A stretch of DNA of 64,000 nucleotides, taken from Watersipora subatra. Taxonomy: Eukaryota > Bryozoa > Gymnolaemata > Cheilostomatida > Watersiporidae. Each line of letters starts with the position of its first letter. Within the stretch, counting starts at the first letter, position 1. The notes below the pieces were generated by a model. It was not told the DNA's origin. It did not search any database and worked only from the letters and a program-made list of their open reading frames with translations. Location: positions 52,811,196 to 52,875,195 of the forward strand of contig NC_088708.1 in assembly GCF_963576615.1 (NCBI RefSeq), read 5' to 3'. The translations under genes and the position numbers were made by a program. Shown one piece after another: positions 25,701 through 36,239 of the stretch.

Positions 25701-28700
25701 TTTGCCAGAAATCTCTACAAATCATATACTATTGAATGCAGAACATTTTACAAATAAATATGAAATAATTTTCAAATAAGCAGCAATTGACAATTAGTTT
25801 TGTTCAATGAAAATGCATCTGCAACTGACAAAAACCAGAAGATAGCCTAATTATTCACTCATTGTATTCTCAACTAATTAATTTTGTGATACTACTGCAA
25901 CATAATTTGAACAAATTTTGTAATAATTGGTGACCCTAAAAAGGCCTATTGGAGGTGTGTAAAGTGATTTGTGATCAGACACTGAAGATATAACAAGATG
26001 ACACTAAATCCATCTCCTCGATTATAACATTAGACTGAAAGGTTTTTGCTTTATTTTGCTAAAACAAGGAGAAATCTCTGCATCAACTGATGTGCAATAT
26101 GTGGGAATTAAATGGATTAACATGGCTCCAGCGAGGGTGTCAAGATGAACAAAAGCATTAACTATTGGGGGTTTCATAATTTCAGACAACACTGTATTTG
26201 TGGAAGTCTGGTGCTACTATAGCGCGAGATCTACCACATTATAACATGGGATCTACCACACTATACAGCGAGGTCTACCTCCTGTTAGAACTATAACGTA
26301 AGGTCTACTGCTGAATTATTCATACCTTATAAATAAAACACATTTCATAAATTTATTTAAGTAATAAATGATATGTACATATCTTAGAAATGACGTAAAA
26401 ATAATTGGATTTCTAATTACACTAAAAAAATAAAGGTAAAAATAAACATATTATCATATACTTCCAGACATTAATTCTAGCGATACACTCTTCGTACATC
26501 AAACATGTTATCATATACTTCATGTGGTATCGAACGTGGTGTATTATACATTTTGTACATTATATAGTATATTATATTGGATATAATATACTATATAGTA
26601 TATAATATAGAAAGTATATAATAATGTGTATTATATATATTATAACATAATTATACTTATATTATAATATAATTGTATATATTATAAAATTATAATATAC
26701 CAATATAATATATTATATATAATATGATATACTGGATAGTATATAATATTATATAGCACATTAGACATTTCGAATGCAACATATATATTTTACATGGTAT
26801 ATTTCAGGGGTACGAACATCAGTCACATGGTAGACCTTACCCTTTGCCTGGGTAGGCCACATATGGCGATAGACCTCACGCTATAGTAGGGCCAGATGTC
26901 CATAGACTAAAAGGACAATTATAGCAGAAAAGGGTCAAACTCAAAGAAGCTCAAATCCCATGCTCTATGGAATAGTCTAGGAGGCAGGCTTACCGAGTCG
27001 GCCCCAGAGACCTTCTGTGGAGTATCCTGCAGCATGAGTCTGACGGAGTTACCCTGTCCATTGACCTGATCTAAAATAGCTGTCAAGTCATCTTGGTCTG
27101 TTACCTGAAAGTATGTAGGAGACACTTGAATAAGTCTGCCTCTCCAGTCATGCGAACTCGAAGCGATCTTAGGTTGAATTCATCGAAACGCTTAAAACTT
27201 GACTAAGCATTTTTATACACTACGAAATATCAGGAACTACCCATGCGCTCACTTGGTATGCATTTGATGGGTTGAGGGCTCTCATGTATTGATGATGAAG
27301 TGATTTATGCTAACCCAGACCATGAGCAATGATTACAAAATAACATAAGGGGGAAGGAGTAAAGTTACATGCAGTTCCACTTATTGTACCTAACAAATGT
27401 GTTGGTGTTGCGTAACAGGATGACATCAGCATAAAAATGATGTCTATATATTATTAGCATTTTTATCTTCATCTAAATCATAAGATTTACTATTAGTTTT
27501 GACTTTTTAAAAATTCTGATTTTTTAGAGAGTAGGTTTTGCAACTAACAAAATCTATAAAAACTGATAGTCCGAATTACCAGATATGCATCCAAATTCAC
27601 AACCACGAAATCATGAAAAGAATTATAATGTATTAGAAATTGCTCCTTATTTTGAAATGTCGAATCAAATACGAATGGTAATCACTAGTTGTAGTCATTG
27701 TTTTCAATTACCGGTTGCCAGATATCATCTTAGAAGGTTAAAAAAAGCCTTGTTGGTCTCTATATCCTGCAGGCTATATGCTGCAGCTATGGAAGCAATC
27801 AGCAATGCTAATTGATACCACTTCGATACGAGAATAATATATTGGCCCTTCTGACAATCAATCAGAATACATTATAATTTTTATGTCTAAATTAATTGTG
27901 GCTTTCTGCCAGACATGGATCGCTAGTTCGATGGCGTGACAGAGCTTTTAATCGACCATCCCGCTCTCAAGGCGCTTCTACACTAGCCACATGTTAAATT
28001 ACCAATTTGGACAAATACGGGTGAAACGACAAGAGCTGGTGCTTGCCCGAGAAGCCTATCATAAATCGACTGGTTGGAAATTCCATAACTAATTTATTAT
28101 CAGCAAACTGAATGAGATTACGTTCAACTACTTGCGCGACTGTAATTTTCAATAAACTACCTTTGCACGTCGCACAAATAAAGAATTTTTTTGCAGAATT
28201 ATAACAAATAAAAGTAAATGCGCTCGCTACCATTTAAGTAGCCCACTATAGGGCTGTCATGAGAAATTCTATTGCTGCAACAGATATAAGTTCTTGGCAA
28301 GTCTTACCATTTGATCAGTTTATTTTGGGGTTCTTCATAAAAACTGCCTTTTTTATACAGACATGTTAACTGAATATGCAAGATTAATGATGTTTTTCTC
28401 CCGGTTCATCACGCACTAGTGACACTCCAGTACTAGCCAGTTTTATTGCCAAACGTTTTATGCTTGGTATCTTTATTGAGATCTCATAAACAATGAACTT
28501 TAACCAGACTATCGAGTAGAGAAAAAACAACAATGAAAATTTGGCGTGATACATACTTGTCCTCGCTGTTGGTGAAAGACATGTTTGAATGAACCAAAAT
28601 AATCCTTGATTTTAGTCAGCAACTGATCATAGTAGACAGGCTTGGGTAGAGTGCATACCCTTGACTCGCCATTGTATGTAAGTTTAAACTTCTGTTCCTG

Positions 28701-31542
28701 AAATACATGAGCAGAACAGACTATTAAATGGAAAAGAGAAGGCTATACCAAATGCTTAGTGCAAAGGTATCTTATAAACATATTTCTTAAATATATATTC
28801 TGACATTTACTCACAACTGCCAGCGCTCTGAATGTCTCTAAACGCATGCATCTGCTATTAAGTAAATCTTACTCATCGTTATGTTAGTTTGTTCCATAAC
28901 AGCCAGTCGACCTTAAGAAGAGACCGTTCAATGTTATCAGACAAACCAACTCAAGCCATAATCAGTGGCTTTTCTGGACTTTGAAACTTCTTTGATTTCA
29001 GATTGTCAAAGAAATATGGATTCCGTGAAAAGGCGTTCTAACAGACCTTAGTTGTCAATGAAACCTCGCGAGAGCCTCTTATGATTGACTTCAACAGGTT
29101 TATTAATCCTTTCCTAAAGACTGGATTACACTATATCGCTGTATCTCGGCATTGATTCCACAATACTTTGGTGATAGTCAATGATAGCGATGTTCACATA
29201 ATCACATTATCACAAACCCATTTGTGTTTGCGTGAGTGACATCGTGTTCTCATTTATCTTTTTCAATTTTTGCGAAGAAACCTCTTTATTTTAGCGTGAC
29301 TCAAATCAAATACTAGTCCTGCAGCAACAGTCATAGACGGAAATGAATAAATCACGGTATCGGCGACCGCGAATTACCATCGCCGAAATGGTTCACATTT
29401 GAAAGGCGATCATCGATGCTCGGCGAAATATCGAGAAAGTTTGACAGCCGCAAACTTTCCCGACGTGTCGGCATTGCTTCATCGATGCCATTGGCTTACG
29501 GTTCACATAATCGACGATGAATGCCAGAAAGGAAAACGTGGACCAATGGCGATATAGTGTGAACTAGGCTTTAGGCTCAACTGCGGCTATCTGAGTTTTC
29601 TTGCAACCCATGCTTGATAAGGTCTGTATATATTTAATGTGATAGTATATTTTACACATGTATGATGCGGAGAAATTTTTAAATAGGTTTTGTATATGAG
29701 AACCATCATCTAAACACATTTTTGGGGACCGGTCTCTATGTTGTAGGATTTTGCAGAGAAGTTCCTCATCGTAATAAGAACAAAGCAAAAACAGAACCCT
29801 GAGATGTAAAATGTCAACCATCATGCATAAAATGTATTTTTTATTTCATCTGAAAGGCAGTTACATAAAGATGAAAATTAAACTATCTCCTCCAACATTT
29901 AAAAATACGCAGATGATGGAAGCTGATGGAAGCGCATCAATTCACATAATGGATTCTTGTGGGCAGCCAAATAAACTATTCAATTACTGGCAGTCTTGAG
30001 ACAAGCACTACATCATTGTACCTGCCAAAACAATTCTATGTAGCTTTACATCGAGAGCTCGCGGTGATCGATATTTGATGGACCTGGCCATTGAGACAAA
30101 CATACAGGAGGACAATAGAGAGAGTTATGACTGACTGAGCACTGACTAGCCGCGTGTATCAGTAGTGAGAAAGCGTCCATGATTGATCATATCTCATGCT
30201 ATAATCTCGTTGGAGTGATTCAATCTTGGAAGAGCAAATATGCTAATCCAATTGTATAATAGTTAAGCTGAGGCTCTAGGGCCATGATCAGCCCGAGGAA
30301 CTCTCTGGAAAGATGGTCACGAGGCTAAAGGATGCTTGCATGATTTGATTTCATACATAAAACTGTGAATTTAAACAGCAAACTATGGTCAAGCGAGTTG
30401 AATGAAAAATTTCTCAAAGTTAGCCACTAGAAACACTTTTATATCTTACATAAAGACGTAAATGTGAAGAAGCTGCGTATCAAAGGCAAGACTACTTGTA
30501 TTTCAAGCAGACCCTCGAAGCATTATTGAAAGTCACAGATCAAACAATAAAATGAACAACAGATTCACTCGTAAACTGAGGATGCTTCAAATTTTATCAC
30601 ATACTGACAATCACTCAACTAGAGAATTTCCTCTTCATCGTGCCACCAGACGTATAGTACATCAAGTATTGCAACAGGCTATCTGCCAAAGCTGTCAGAT
30701 ACTGGCCAGGGAGTCTCTAAGCAGTTCCTCTTGTTAGAGGATGGACAGCCAAACCATACAGAGGACATCACAGATGTGCTTGCCTTGTGACTCACATCAA
30801 ATTGACAGTTACTTGATCACGTACTAATTATTGACAGTACCGAGACGATTTTGGGAAGTTTTGTTTGTTACTGGTTGAGTCAGTGCAGTTCTTATTTCTG
30901 TAACACATGGCTGCTAAAGCTACATATCCAATATGTATGCTTACTTTGCATCTCTTTGCTTCATATAAAATCAGCAAATGTACAAGAACGCGAAGGAACA
31001 AAGAATGGTAGGGAACAGGTAGAAAACACCCTGACCCATAAGCTTGAACTCTATGAGGATGAAGTGAAAATAATCACTTTATCTAAAAGTACTTACTGCA
31101 GTTTAATGGTGAATCATATATATTCTGCAGTAGCTAAAACAAGATTTGCTTTAATTCGTATTACTGCTTAAAACTGATTAATATTGATGTTTGAATGGCA
31201 CTCATGTGAACATACAATTTCAATCAGTCCAGAGAGGAGCATTTTAAACTACTATGCAATCCTGATAGTTCGACTGCGGAACACCAGCGAAATGTGGTAG
31301 TTAAAAAGACTATTCATGCGATAAATACTGCACTCCATCTGACAGCTCAAGTCTTAACCACAAACATGAATATTCCAGACTTGGTATAATCTGACAATCG
31401 AGTGATGACAATGACGTCACTCTTCCTATGAAAACGAATGCCTCACCTGTGACATCGAAGGAACCCTGCTTGCATTTTGGCTCCTCTGAGATTGTCGAAG
31501 CAGCCTTTCTATTTCTGTCAAGGTCTGCTTGACATCCTTCAT
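10701..31542 (-). CDS. MAP3K2/3-like: MAP kinase kinase kinase, MEKK2/MEKK3 (MAP3K2/3) family, 10 exons
   Basis: Exons in transcript order: 31550-31447 (ATG 31542), 28697-28557, 27104-26994, 23391-23204, 20151-20000, 18674-18414, 17633-17485, 15017-14762, 13079-12887, 10935-10701. All phases match, giving about 593 aa (human MEKK2/3 are about 620). Residues 33-105 form a PB1 domain ([22 protein letters not shown]), the module that pairs MEKK2/3 with MEK5. A Ser/Pro-rich linker follows, with SPPPG and DGEFIPE as in vertebrate MEKK2/3. The kinase domain runs from about 325 to 590: glycine loop GAGAFGCV (331-338), Lys353, HRDIKGAN with Asp449, DFG 467-469, GTPYWMSPE. It phosphorylates MAP2Ks (by family: MEK5, MKK4/7, MKK3/6) in the cytosol. 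The vertebrate activation-loop Ser before VTGTPYW is Thr491. A 5' UTR exon may exist upstream. The introns carry many transposons. Confidence 0.93.
13185..13325 (+). mobile_element. tRNA-like SINE fragment
   Basis: A tRNA-like segment around 13251-13320 has an A-box-like GAGTAGTGTAATAGTATC, a central arm TGCTTGCTTATGA and a B-box-like TTAGTTCAATAACC. About 60 bp upstream lies CGTGAGAGATTGTCATGAGTA. The same CGTGAGAGATTGYCAT motif precedes the tRNA-Ser-like sequence at 25204, so both look like members of one composite repeat family. It lies in a MAP3K intron. Confidence 0.45.
13741..14400. mobile_element. Tc1/mariner-type MITE, 660 bp, TA target duplication
   Basis: The terminal inverted repeats are about 35 bp, beginning CCGTAAGTCCTTATGCTC on the left and, reverse-complemented on the right, CCGTAAGTCCTCGTGCTC. 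TA flanks both ends (13739-13740 and 14401-14402). The ends are GC-rich and contain self-complementary AAGCCGCGCGGCTT. No transposase frame. It sits in the MAP3K intron upstream of the DFG exon, about 360 bp from the triplicated exon. Confidence 0.82.
14524..14834 (-). repeat. tandem triplication of the MAP3K catalytic-loop exon end plus its splice donor
   Basis: Three direct copies: copy 1 at 14752-14834 (the real exon end), copy 2 at 14641-14751 (111 bp) and copy 3 at 14524-14640 (117 bp). Each holds about 72 bp of exon coding [20 protein letters not shown] plus the next residues DIKG, then about 39 bp of intron with the donor AAAG|GT. Copies 1 and 2 are essentially identical. Copy 3 has several changes, a 6-bp insertion (GGCCTA) after the donor and HRG in place of HRD. 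Units are multiples of three, so the reading frame stays open through all copies. The downstream donors (after 14651 and after about 14540) could therefore extend the exon by 37 or about 74 residues. Confidence 0.93.
15685..15720. repeat. GC-rich hairpin in MAP3K intron
   Basis: Inverted repeat ATCCTACCGGACC ... GGTCCGGTTAGGAT around a short AAATATT spacer. It stands out from AT-rich surroundings and may be the end or core of a decayed inverted-repeat element. Function unknown. Confidence 0.4.
17063..17230. repeat. perfect palindrome and short direct repeat in MAP3K intron
   Basis: A 24-bp palindrome at 17063-17086 has arms GTGTGATTCAC / GTGAATCACAC around TT. Around 17180-17230 a unit of about 28 bp containing GTGCTTGCGGCCTAGATG is repeated twice. 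No coding potential; about 250 bp from the kinase glycine-loop exon. Confidence 0.5.
18250..18390. repeat. short degenerate minisatellite beside a MAP3K exon
   Basis: About seven units of 17-20 bp resembling GGAAATGCTCCACAACA. The array ends only about 25 bp beyond the splice donor of the exon at 18414-18674, so array length changes could affect splicing. That consequence is inference. Confidence 0.65.
20320..20560. repeat. nested inverted repeats in MAP3K intron
   Basis: Two hairpins. AGACCTATTAACTA (about 20332) pairs with TAGTTAATAGGTCT (about 20378). CTGGTTGTAAC pairs with GTTACAACCAG near 20500-20528. Further related TGCAAC/GTTGCA pieces lie between them. Possibly a decayed inverted-repeat transposon; no coding content. 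Confidence 0.4.
21589..21745 (+). mobile_element. tRNA-derived SINE, copy 1
   Basis: The tRNA-like head has an A-box TGTAGCGGTTATAGT, then CCGACTTATGATCAGTAAG, and a B-box-like GGTGGTTTGAGTTAC. A body GTGTTAGGAAAGACAT...CACAATTGTTCCTGTG follows. The same head-body order is found in reverse at 47578-47722. The body resembles the 'GTGTCAGGAAGGGCATC' core common in invertebrate and fish SINEs. It lies in a MAP3K intron. Confidence 0.7.
21986..22117. repeat. 33-bp tandem repeat, four copies
   Basis: Four consecutive 33-bp units start at 21986, 22019, 22052 and 22085. Each begins AAAACAAGGTCA and continues with a CTATTACTA block and a CACC end. Only a few differences separate the units, so the array is young. 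It lies in a MAP3K intron. Confidence 0.85.
25145..25285 (+). mobile_element. tRNA-Ser(GCT)-like pseudogene or SINE head
   Basis: At 25204-25282 the sequence follows tRNA-Ser: A-box region GGTGGTTGAGTGG, the anticodon arm GCGCCTGGCTGCTAAGCC (anticodon GCT) and a decayed T arm GGGTATGATTC. The acceptor stem pairs at only about 5 of 7 positions, and the D arm carries extra bases. About 50 bp upstream is CGTGAGAGATTGCCAT, also seen upstream of the tRNA-like sequence at 13251. I read it as a repeat or pseudogene rather than a functional tRNA. Confidence 0.6.
25625..26194. mobile_element. Tc1/mariner-type MITE, 570 bp, TA target duplication
   Basis: The left end is CAGTGCTGTCAGAAATTATG. The right end, reverse-complemented, is CAGTGTTGTCTGAAATTATG. 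The match continues to about 25 bp with 3 mismatches. TA at 25623-25624 and 26195-26196 is the expected mariner target duplication. The interior is AT-rich with no transposase frame. It lies in a MAP3K intron. Confidence 0.85.
26212..26892. mobile_element. terminal-inverted-repeat element with an AT-rich core
   Basis: The left end contains CTACTATAGCGCGAGATC. The right end, reverse-complemented, contains CTACTATAGCGTGAGGTC. The AGGTCTAC-type motif recurs several times near the left end (26228-26310) and near the right end. The middle (26520-26790) is a dense TATAATATA palindromic simple repeat. Superfamily unknown; no coding capacity. It starts less than 20 bp after the mariner MITE at 25625-26194. 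Confidence 0.65.
29118..29570. mobile_element. MITE with TTCACACTATATCGCC termini, copy 1 (453 bp)
   Basis: The left end is AGACTGGATTACACTATATC. The right end, reverse-complemented, is AGCCTAGTTCACACTATATC. TAA and TTA flank the ends. Internal blocks (GTTCACATAAYCGACGATGA, GTGTTCTCATTT) are shared with the shorter copy at 42602-42822. The AGCC..GGTTCNCA ends and 3-bp T/A target resemble PIF/Harbinger MITEs; this is inference. It lies in a MAP3K intron. Confidence 0.65.
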
Positions 31543-31559
31543 GTCAGTGGCTATTAACA

Positions 31560-32140
31560 TGCAAAGAATGGTCAGGGAAGATCTCGATTGTGCAGTCTTG
31601 AGACTCGGCTGTTAAAACTTTAAACAATATAACAACTTTTTCATATACATGTATATGTGAAACCACTTGAGATTTGCCCTCCTCAGTTTGCTCTATACGT
31701 GATAACACATTCGAGTGCTGTAAATTATGCATTTTTAGAACAGTCAACACAATATTTTATTTGAGCTGAGATGACGAAATATTGAAACAATAGTTGTTTT
31801 CATATTTCTGGTACCTTTAAAAATGAAAGATATGCCGTTTCGATAACAATTAAATAGGTTCAATAAAAACAGACAAAAACATGTAACTTTAAGCTTTGCT
31901 GACTCTGGGAATAATACAATGATACAACATTGTTTGCATTAATATACAGCAGCACGCAATAAACAAGAATTCCTTAACACCGATACAAAAACTTGGGTAC
32001 AATGATAATTATATTTGAAGATCAGTTTTATGGCATATCTTAGGATGTCTTATACAAAATTCTACAAACTTTGACAAAAGTTGATGAGGCAGTAATAATG
32101 CACTGCCTGTAACATTAAAATTTTTCAGCTAGCCCAATAA
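31560..32140. other. upstream flank of the MAP3K first coding exon
   Basis: No second coding exon with matching phase was found here. The region is expected to hold a 5' UTR intron or the promoter. The acceptor TTAATAG just before the first coding exon implies that at least one 5' UTR exon lies further upstream on the minus strand; its location was not found. Confidence 0.35.
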
Positions 32141-32141
32141 G

Positions 32142-32742
32142 TAATCATCTATATAACTAGTTGTCTATATAACAAGTCGTCTATATAACTAGCAGACAAT
32201 ATAATTAGTGGTTTATATAACTAGTCGTCCATATAACTAGTTGTCCATAAACTAATCGTCCATATGACTACTGACTAGTCATCTATAAAACTAGTCATCT
32301 GTATAACTAGTCGTCTGTATAACCAATCGTCTGTATAACCAATCGTCTGTATAACCAATCGTCTGTATAACTAAACGTCTATATAACTAGTCATCTGTAT
32401 AACTAGTCCTCCATATAACTAGTCGTCTATATAACTAGTCGCCTATAAAACTAGTCGCCTATATAACTAGCCATCCATATAAATAGTCGTCTATATAACT
32501 AGTCCTCCATATAACTAGTTGTCCATATAGCTAGTCGTCTATATAACTAGTCGACTGTATAACTGGTCATCCATATAAATAGTCGTCTATATAACTAGTC
32601 CTCCATATAAATAGTCGTCTATATAACCAGTCCTCCATATAACTAGTTGTCTATATAACTAGTCATCCATAAACTAGTAGTCTATATAACTATTCGCCTA
32701 TATAATTAGTTGTCTATAAGCTAGGTCGTTGTCCATATAACT
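32142..32742. repeat. 17-bp minisatellite, ACTAGTCGTCTATATAA family
   Basis: About 35 tandem units of 16-18 bp spread over 600 bp. The constant part is ACTAGTC and the variable part is GTCTATATA / CTCCATATA / ATCCATATA, with longer-period alternation around 32400-32660. The units contain ACTAGT palindromes. No unique spacers, so it is not a CRISPR-like array. It lies just upstream of the MAP3K gene. Confidence 0.92.
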
Positions 32743-34240
32743 ATGCAGAAAATAATTATTCGTGTTTACTACCGAACTGCGATACTACTCGCCGAGCAGC
32801 ATGCCAAATGATTACAAACTGTTCCTTGAGGAAATTACTTTTGATTAAAATAATGTCGTCTGTCCGTAATGAGTTTCATAAATATGTAGACTTTGCCACA
32901 GTATGAATACTAATGAGTACTAGTGAGTTATAACAATAGCAGCAAAATTAGCAGATCTTTGTCCTGAATTGTTATGGTGTTCTAAGCAAGCTTTGTGAAT
33001 GATGGAGAGCTGATCTTACCGCAACCGTTTGACAACGTGTTATTACTTCTAATATTCTTGTAAGAAACCTGTGCTTTCAATTGTAACTTGAACCAAAACA
33101 TGGCCTTTCTGTGTGAAGGTCATTATAAATAATTGAAACCAATGTAAATAAACTAAACAAATAATTTAAAAATATAGAGGTGATACTAATGCATAAACAG
33201 AGATTATATTAAGATGTAATGTTTTAGGGTCATTCTAGAAATAATTATTATAAGTTATACATGTAGATATAAAAAATGAGAACAATCTTTATATGTTTAC
33301 CTTTTTAACTAAATTTTACTGTTTATATACTGAAAATTATTAGCAGTTTGGAGTGGAACTTAACTTACCTTAACTTACCTTAACTTACATAAAACTTACT
33401 TAATATGACTTAACTATAATATGAGCTCTTTTTAAAACATTAATTCAGTCATCATGGGTCAGCTCGCTCAAAAGTAATTTCAATAGCCAGCTTACGATTG
33501 TTAATAATAGCCAACATGTCAAATAGCGTAGTTACAAAAGCGTTTCTGGCTTGTGATACTCGAAATGAGACGATGATGTGTTAGTATTTACATATAGTGA
33601 CGTCTGTAACTAGAGATCATACTAATGACCAGCAAGAACATGAGAGAAAATAAACTTGATGGAATCATTATGTAAGAGTAGCTAAACAGAGTGTACATAG
33701 CGAATTTAATATGGTCGGTGTAGGTCTGAAGAAGAGGTAACAATGGTCGATGTTGATCTGCTGTGACATGCAAATGTTTTTCCTTAACAGTACACACCTG
33801 TTAGATTATGTAGCGGACAGCATAGCTCATAAATCATATCACAAAAACATGATGATTCAATGATTAGACAGCAAAGCGTATTAGATTGTCTGGTAGCAGT
33901 AAAACCGAATTTTTGGAACTCTTTTTACATAGCAAAAATTTACTGTTAAATTTAATTTGCTCTGCTACGTTTGATGCTTCTAACTGAATTATAGTCGTCT
34001 ACATTTGGCCAAGTACAGTTTTTTAAGTACAACTTTGCGAATGCTTGTCATTGTCAGAAAAAGATTAGTGACACCTAATATTTCTCTTCGTCAGTTTCTT
34101 TTCTGATAAAAAAGTCAAGGGGTCTTCAGGTTTAGAATTCTTAGCGATTTATATCTCTATAGAACTATATAGAGAGATAAGGATGAATGGAGTATTTAAC
34201 TAACACTGCAGTTTATACTTGCCATGTAAACTCGCTCATT

Positions 34241-34691
34241 CACTATGTTTTTATGACACGCATGAAACGCACAAGTTCCGTTACCGTGTGAATTTGGAGT
34301 TGAGTTACCGTGTGAATCAAGCGTTTCAGTGGACATTCGCATGGTGTGGATTGACTCCGGCCATTTTTTGAAAAATGGCCGGAGTCAATGGCAAGGAATT
34401 GTATGCTATAAGTTAATAATTAGCCACGTACATGTTAGCGACGCAAACATGCGAAACTTGATCGAGAAAGGATAACATAGGTATTGAAAATGTTTAACAT
34501 GGATTTTTATCAGTATTTTAATGCGCATCATTCACAAGTGCTGTTTCCATTATTCGCAAGCATAATGGATTCGATAAAGTTTTGCGAATCGCAAAACTCG
34601 CTTAGCTTGCGGATTTATGCCGTTTCCATGATGCGGTTAGCTCGCACATTGGCTCAAATTTGCAAATCATGCGCATCATGGAAACATAGTG
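34241..34691. mobile_element. MITE with CACTATGTTTCCATG termini and a central perfect palindrome
   Basis: The left end is CACTATGTTTTTATGACACG. The right end, reverse-complemented, is CACTATGTTTCCATGATGCG. Near the middle, 34351-34388 is a perfect hairpin with 18-bp arms TTGACTCCGGCCATTTTT around TG. Further self-complementary pieces (TTTTGCGAATCGCAAAA) occur inside. A related end starts at 63901. No coding capacity. Confidence 0.7.
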
Positions 34692-35112
34692 AATACTCAA
34701 CAATGATAGGTGCAGAAATACCCAGTCTCTCACCTAGTAACAAACGCCACATACATATTTTTTACATGAATAGAGATAAAAGAAATTCTTCATAGCGTAC
34801 ACTGTTTAACAAAGCTTAAAGTGAAATTTTGGGCAAGTCTGGGCACATCTTTTTTTCTGAGCGTTTTTACTGCGGTCACTTTTTGTCGATTTTAATTTTC
34901 AAATATCTTGACAAGAAATCACCTAAAACAACAAACAACATCTCAAATTATAGAAAAAATTGATACTTTCTGTTAAAATCAACTAAAATTGGACGCAATC
35001 ACATCTTTAAAATGTTTCTAACTTTTCGGCAAATAACAATATAATTTAACCATTGATTCTATACTTTATAATGAGTCATACACCACGTTAATCATTGCGA
35101 TGAGCAGCCTTA

Positions 35113-35481
35113 AGCCCGGTTCCCATATACGCCGGAAAGCACCGGCGACAGCACCGCAGGCTATTGCGGTAGAATGGGAACCTACACGCCGCGGATCGCA
35201 GTGCACTGCCGGTGGATGCCGGCGGTCAACGCAAGAGCTTGCGCATGTTCAAATTTCGCAAACGGCCGCAGGCAAAACATTCCCGAAATGCACTGTACGG
35301 GTAAAGGTCACCATTATAGGAATGGCATGGCGAGCGAAAATTTTATTTGATTACGCAATTATGTTTACAATATTATTAACGATGTGGTTTTATGTGAACA
35401 TATCCCGCAGAGCCTAGCGTCGCAAGCGTTTTACTGCGAGTGTTACCGCCGGAGTCTAGCAATCGATATGGGAACCAGGCT
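35113..35481. mobile_element. PIF/Harbinger-like MITE, 369 bp, TTA target duplication
   Basis: The left end is AGCCCGGTTCCCATAT. The right end, reverse-complemented, is AGCCTGGTTCCCATAT, so 15 of 16 positions match. TTA occurs directly at both sides (35110-35112 and 35482-35484), fitting the 3-bp T/A-rich target of PIF/Harbinger elements. The interior is unusually GC-rich for this window (GCCGGNGG motifs). The open frame inside has no protein-like signal. Confidence 0.8.
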
Positions 35482-36239
35482 TTACGGCTGACACAAACTG
35501 AAGAAATATTGAGCAAACTTGTAGGTTGATCTATCGGTGTTGACACAGCGACTGACCCTAACGTAATCGTAATAGGCGTGTCTAGAAGTTTATAAACCTA
35601 TGACTGAAATATTGTCCTGATTGTCTAGCAGATTGTCAAAGAGTAAATTTTAAAATCAACTTTGGATGTATCGAAACAAAAAAGTTGGATTTACAACTAA
35701 AAGGAAGTAACTCTAAAATAATGTAACGAAAACTAGACTAAAATTTTAAAACATGAAATCATTAAAAACATACATAATTAAAAACATACATAATTAAAAA
35801 CATACATTAAAAAATACAATTTATATTACCAGCAGCATATTCCAAATTGCTATGAATATTATGAACAGATAACTTCCATGTATTTTTCACCTGTAAGGTA
35901 CTTTACAGCGCATTCCTCACAAAATTGACACTAATAATAGCTTTTGCAATGTATCCTATGCAATATGTACTTCACGGTTTACATACGACCACGTCGACTG
36001 ATTTATATTGCCAATATGTGTTACACACCAAAATACATTCATTATCCCTATTGTTTATGAGCCCTGACAAACAAAAATGATTGAATTTGTATTTATGGTT
36101 GCAATATGAAGAGTTTCTTCTGAATTAGGAAACGAAACCTTCATCTGCTACCTACGATTGTCTGTCATGACTGAACAAATTTTTGCAAACTAAATAAGCC
36201 AAACCTACCGTTTGAACAACTTTTCGGTGCATTCTTTGT

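Noticed and set aside
32142-32742. CRISPR-like array
   Set aside because: Units are contiguous with no unique spacers, in a eukaryotic intergenic region; it is a minisatellite.
35100-35417. 105-codon plus-strand open frame
   Set aside because: It lies wholly inside a MITE with clear TIRs and a TTA target duplication and has no domain-like sequence.
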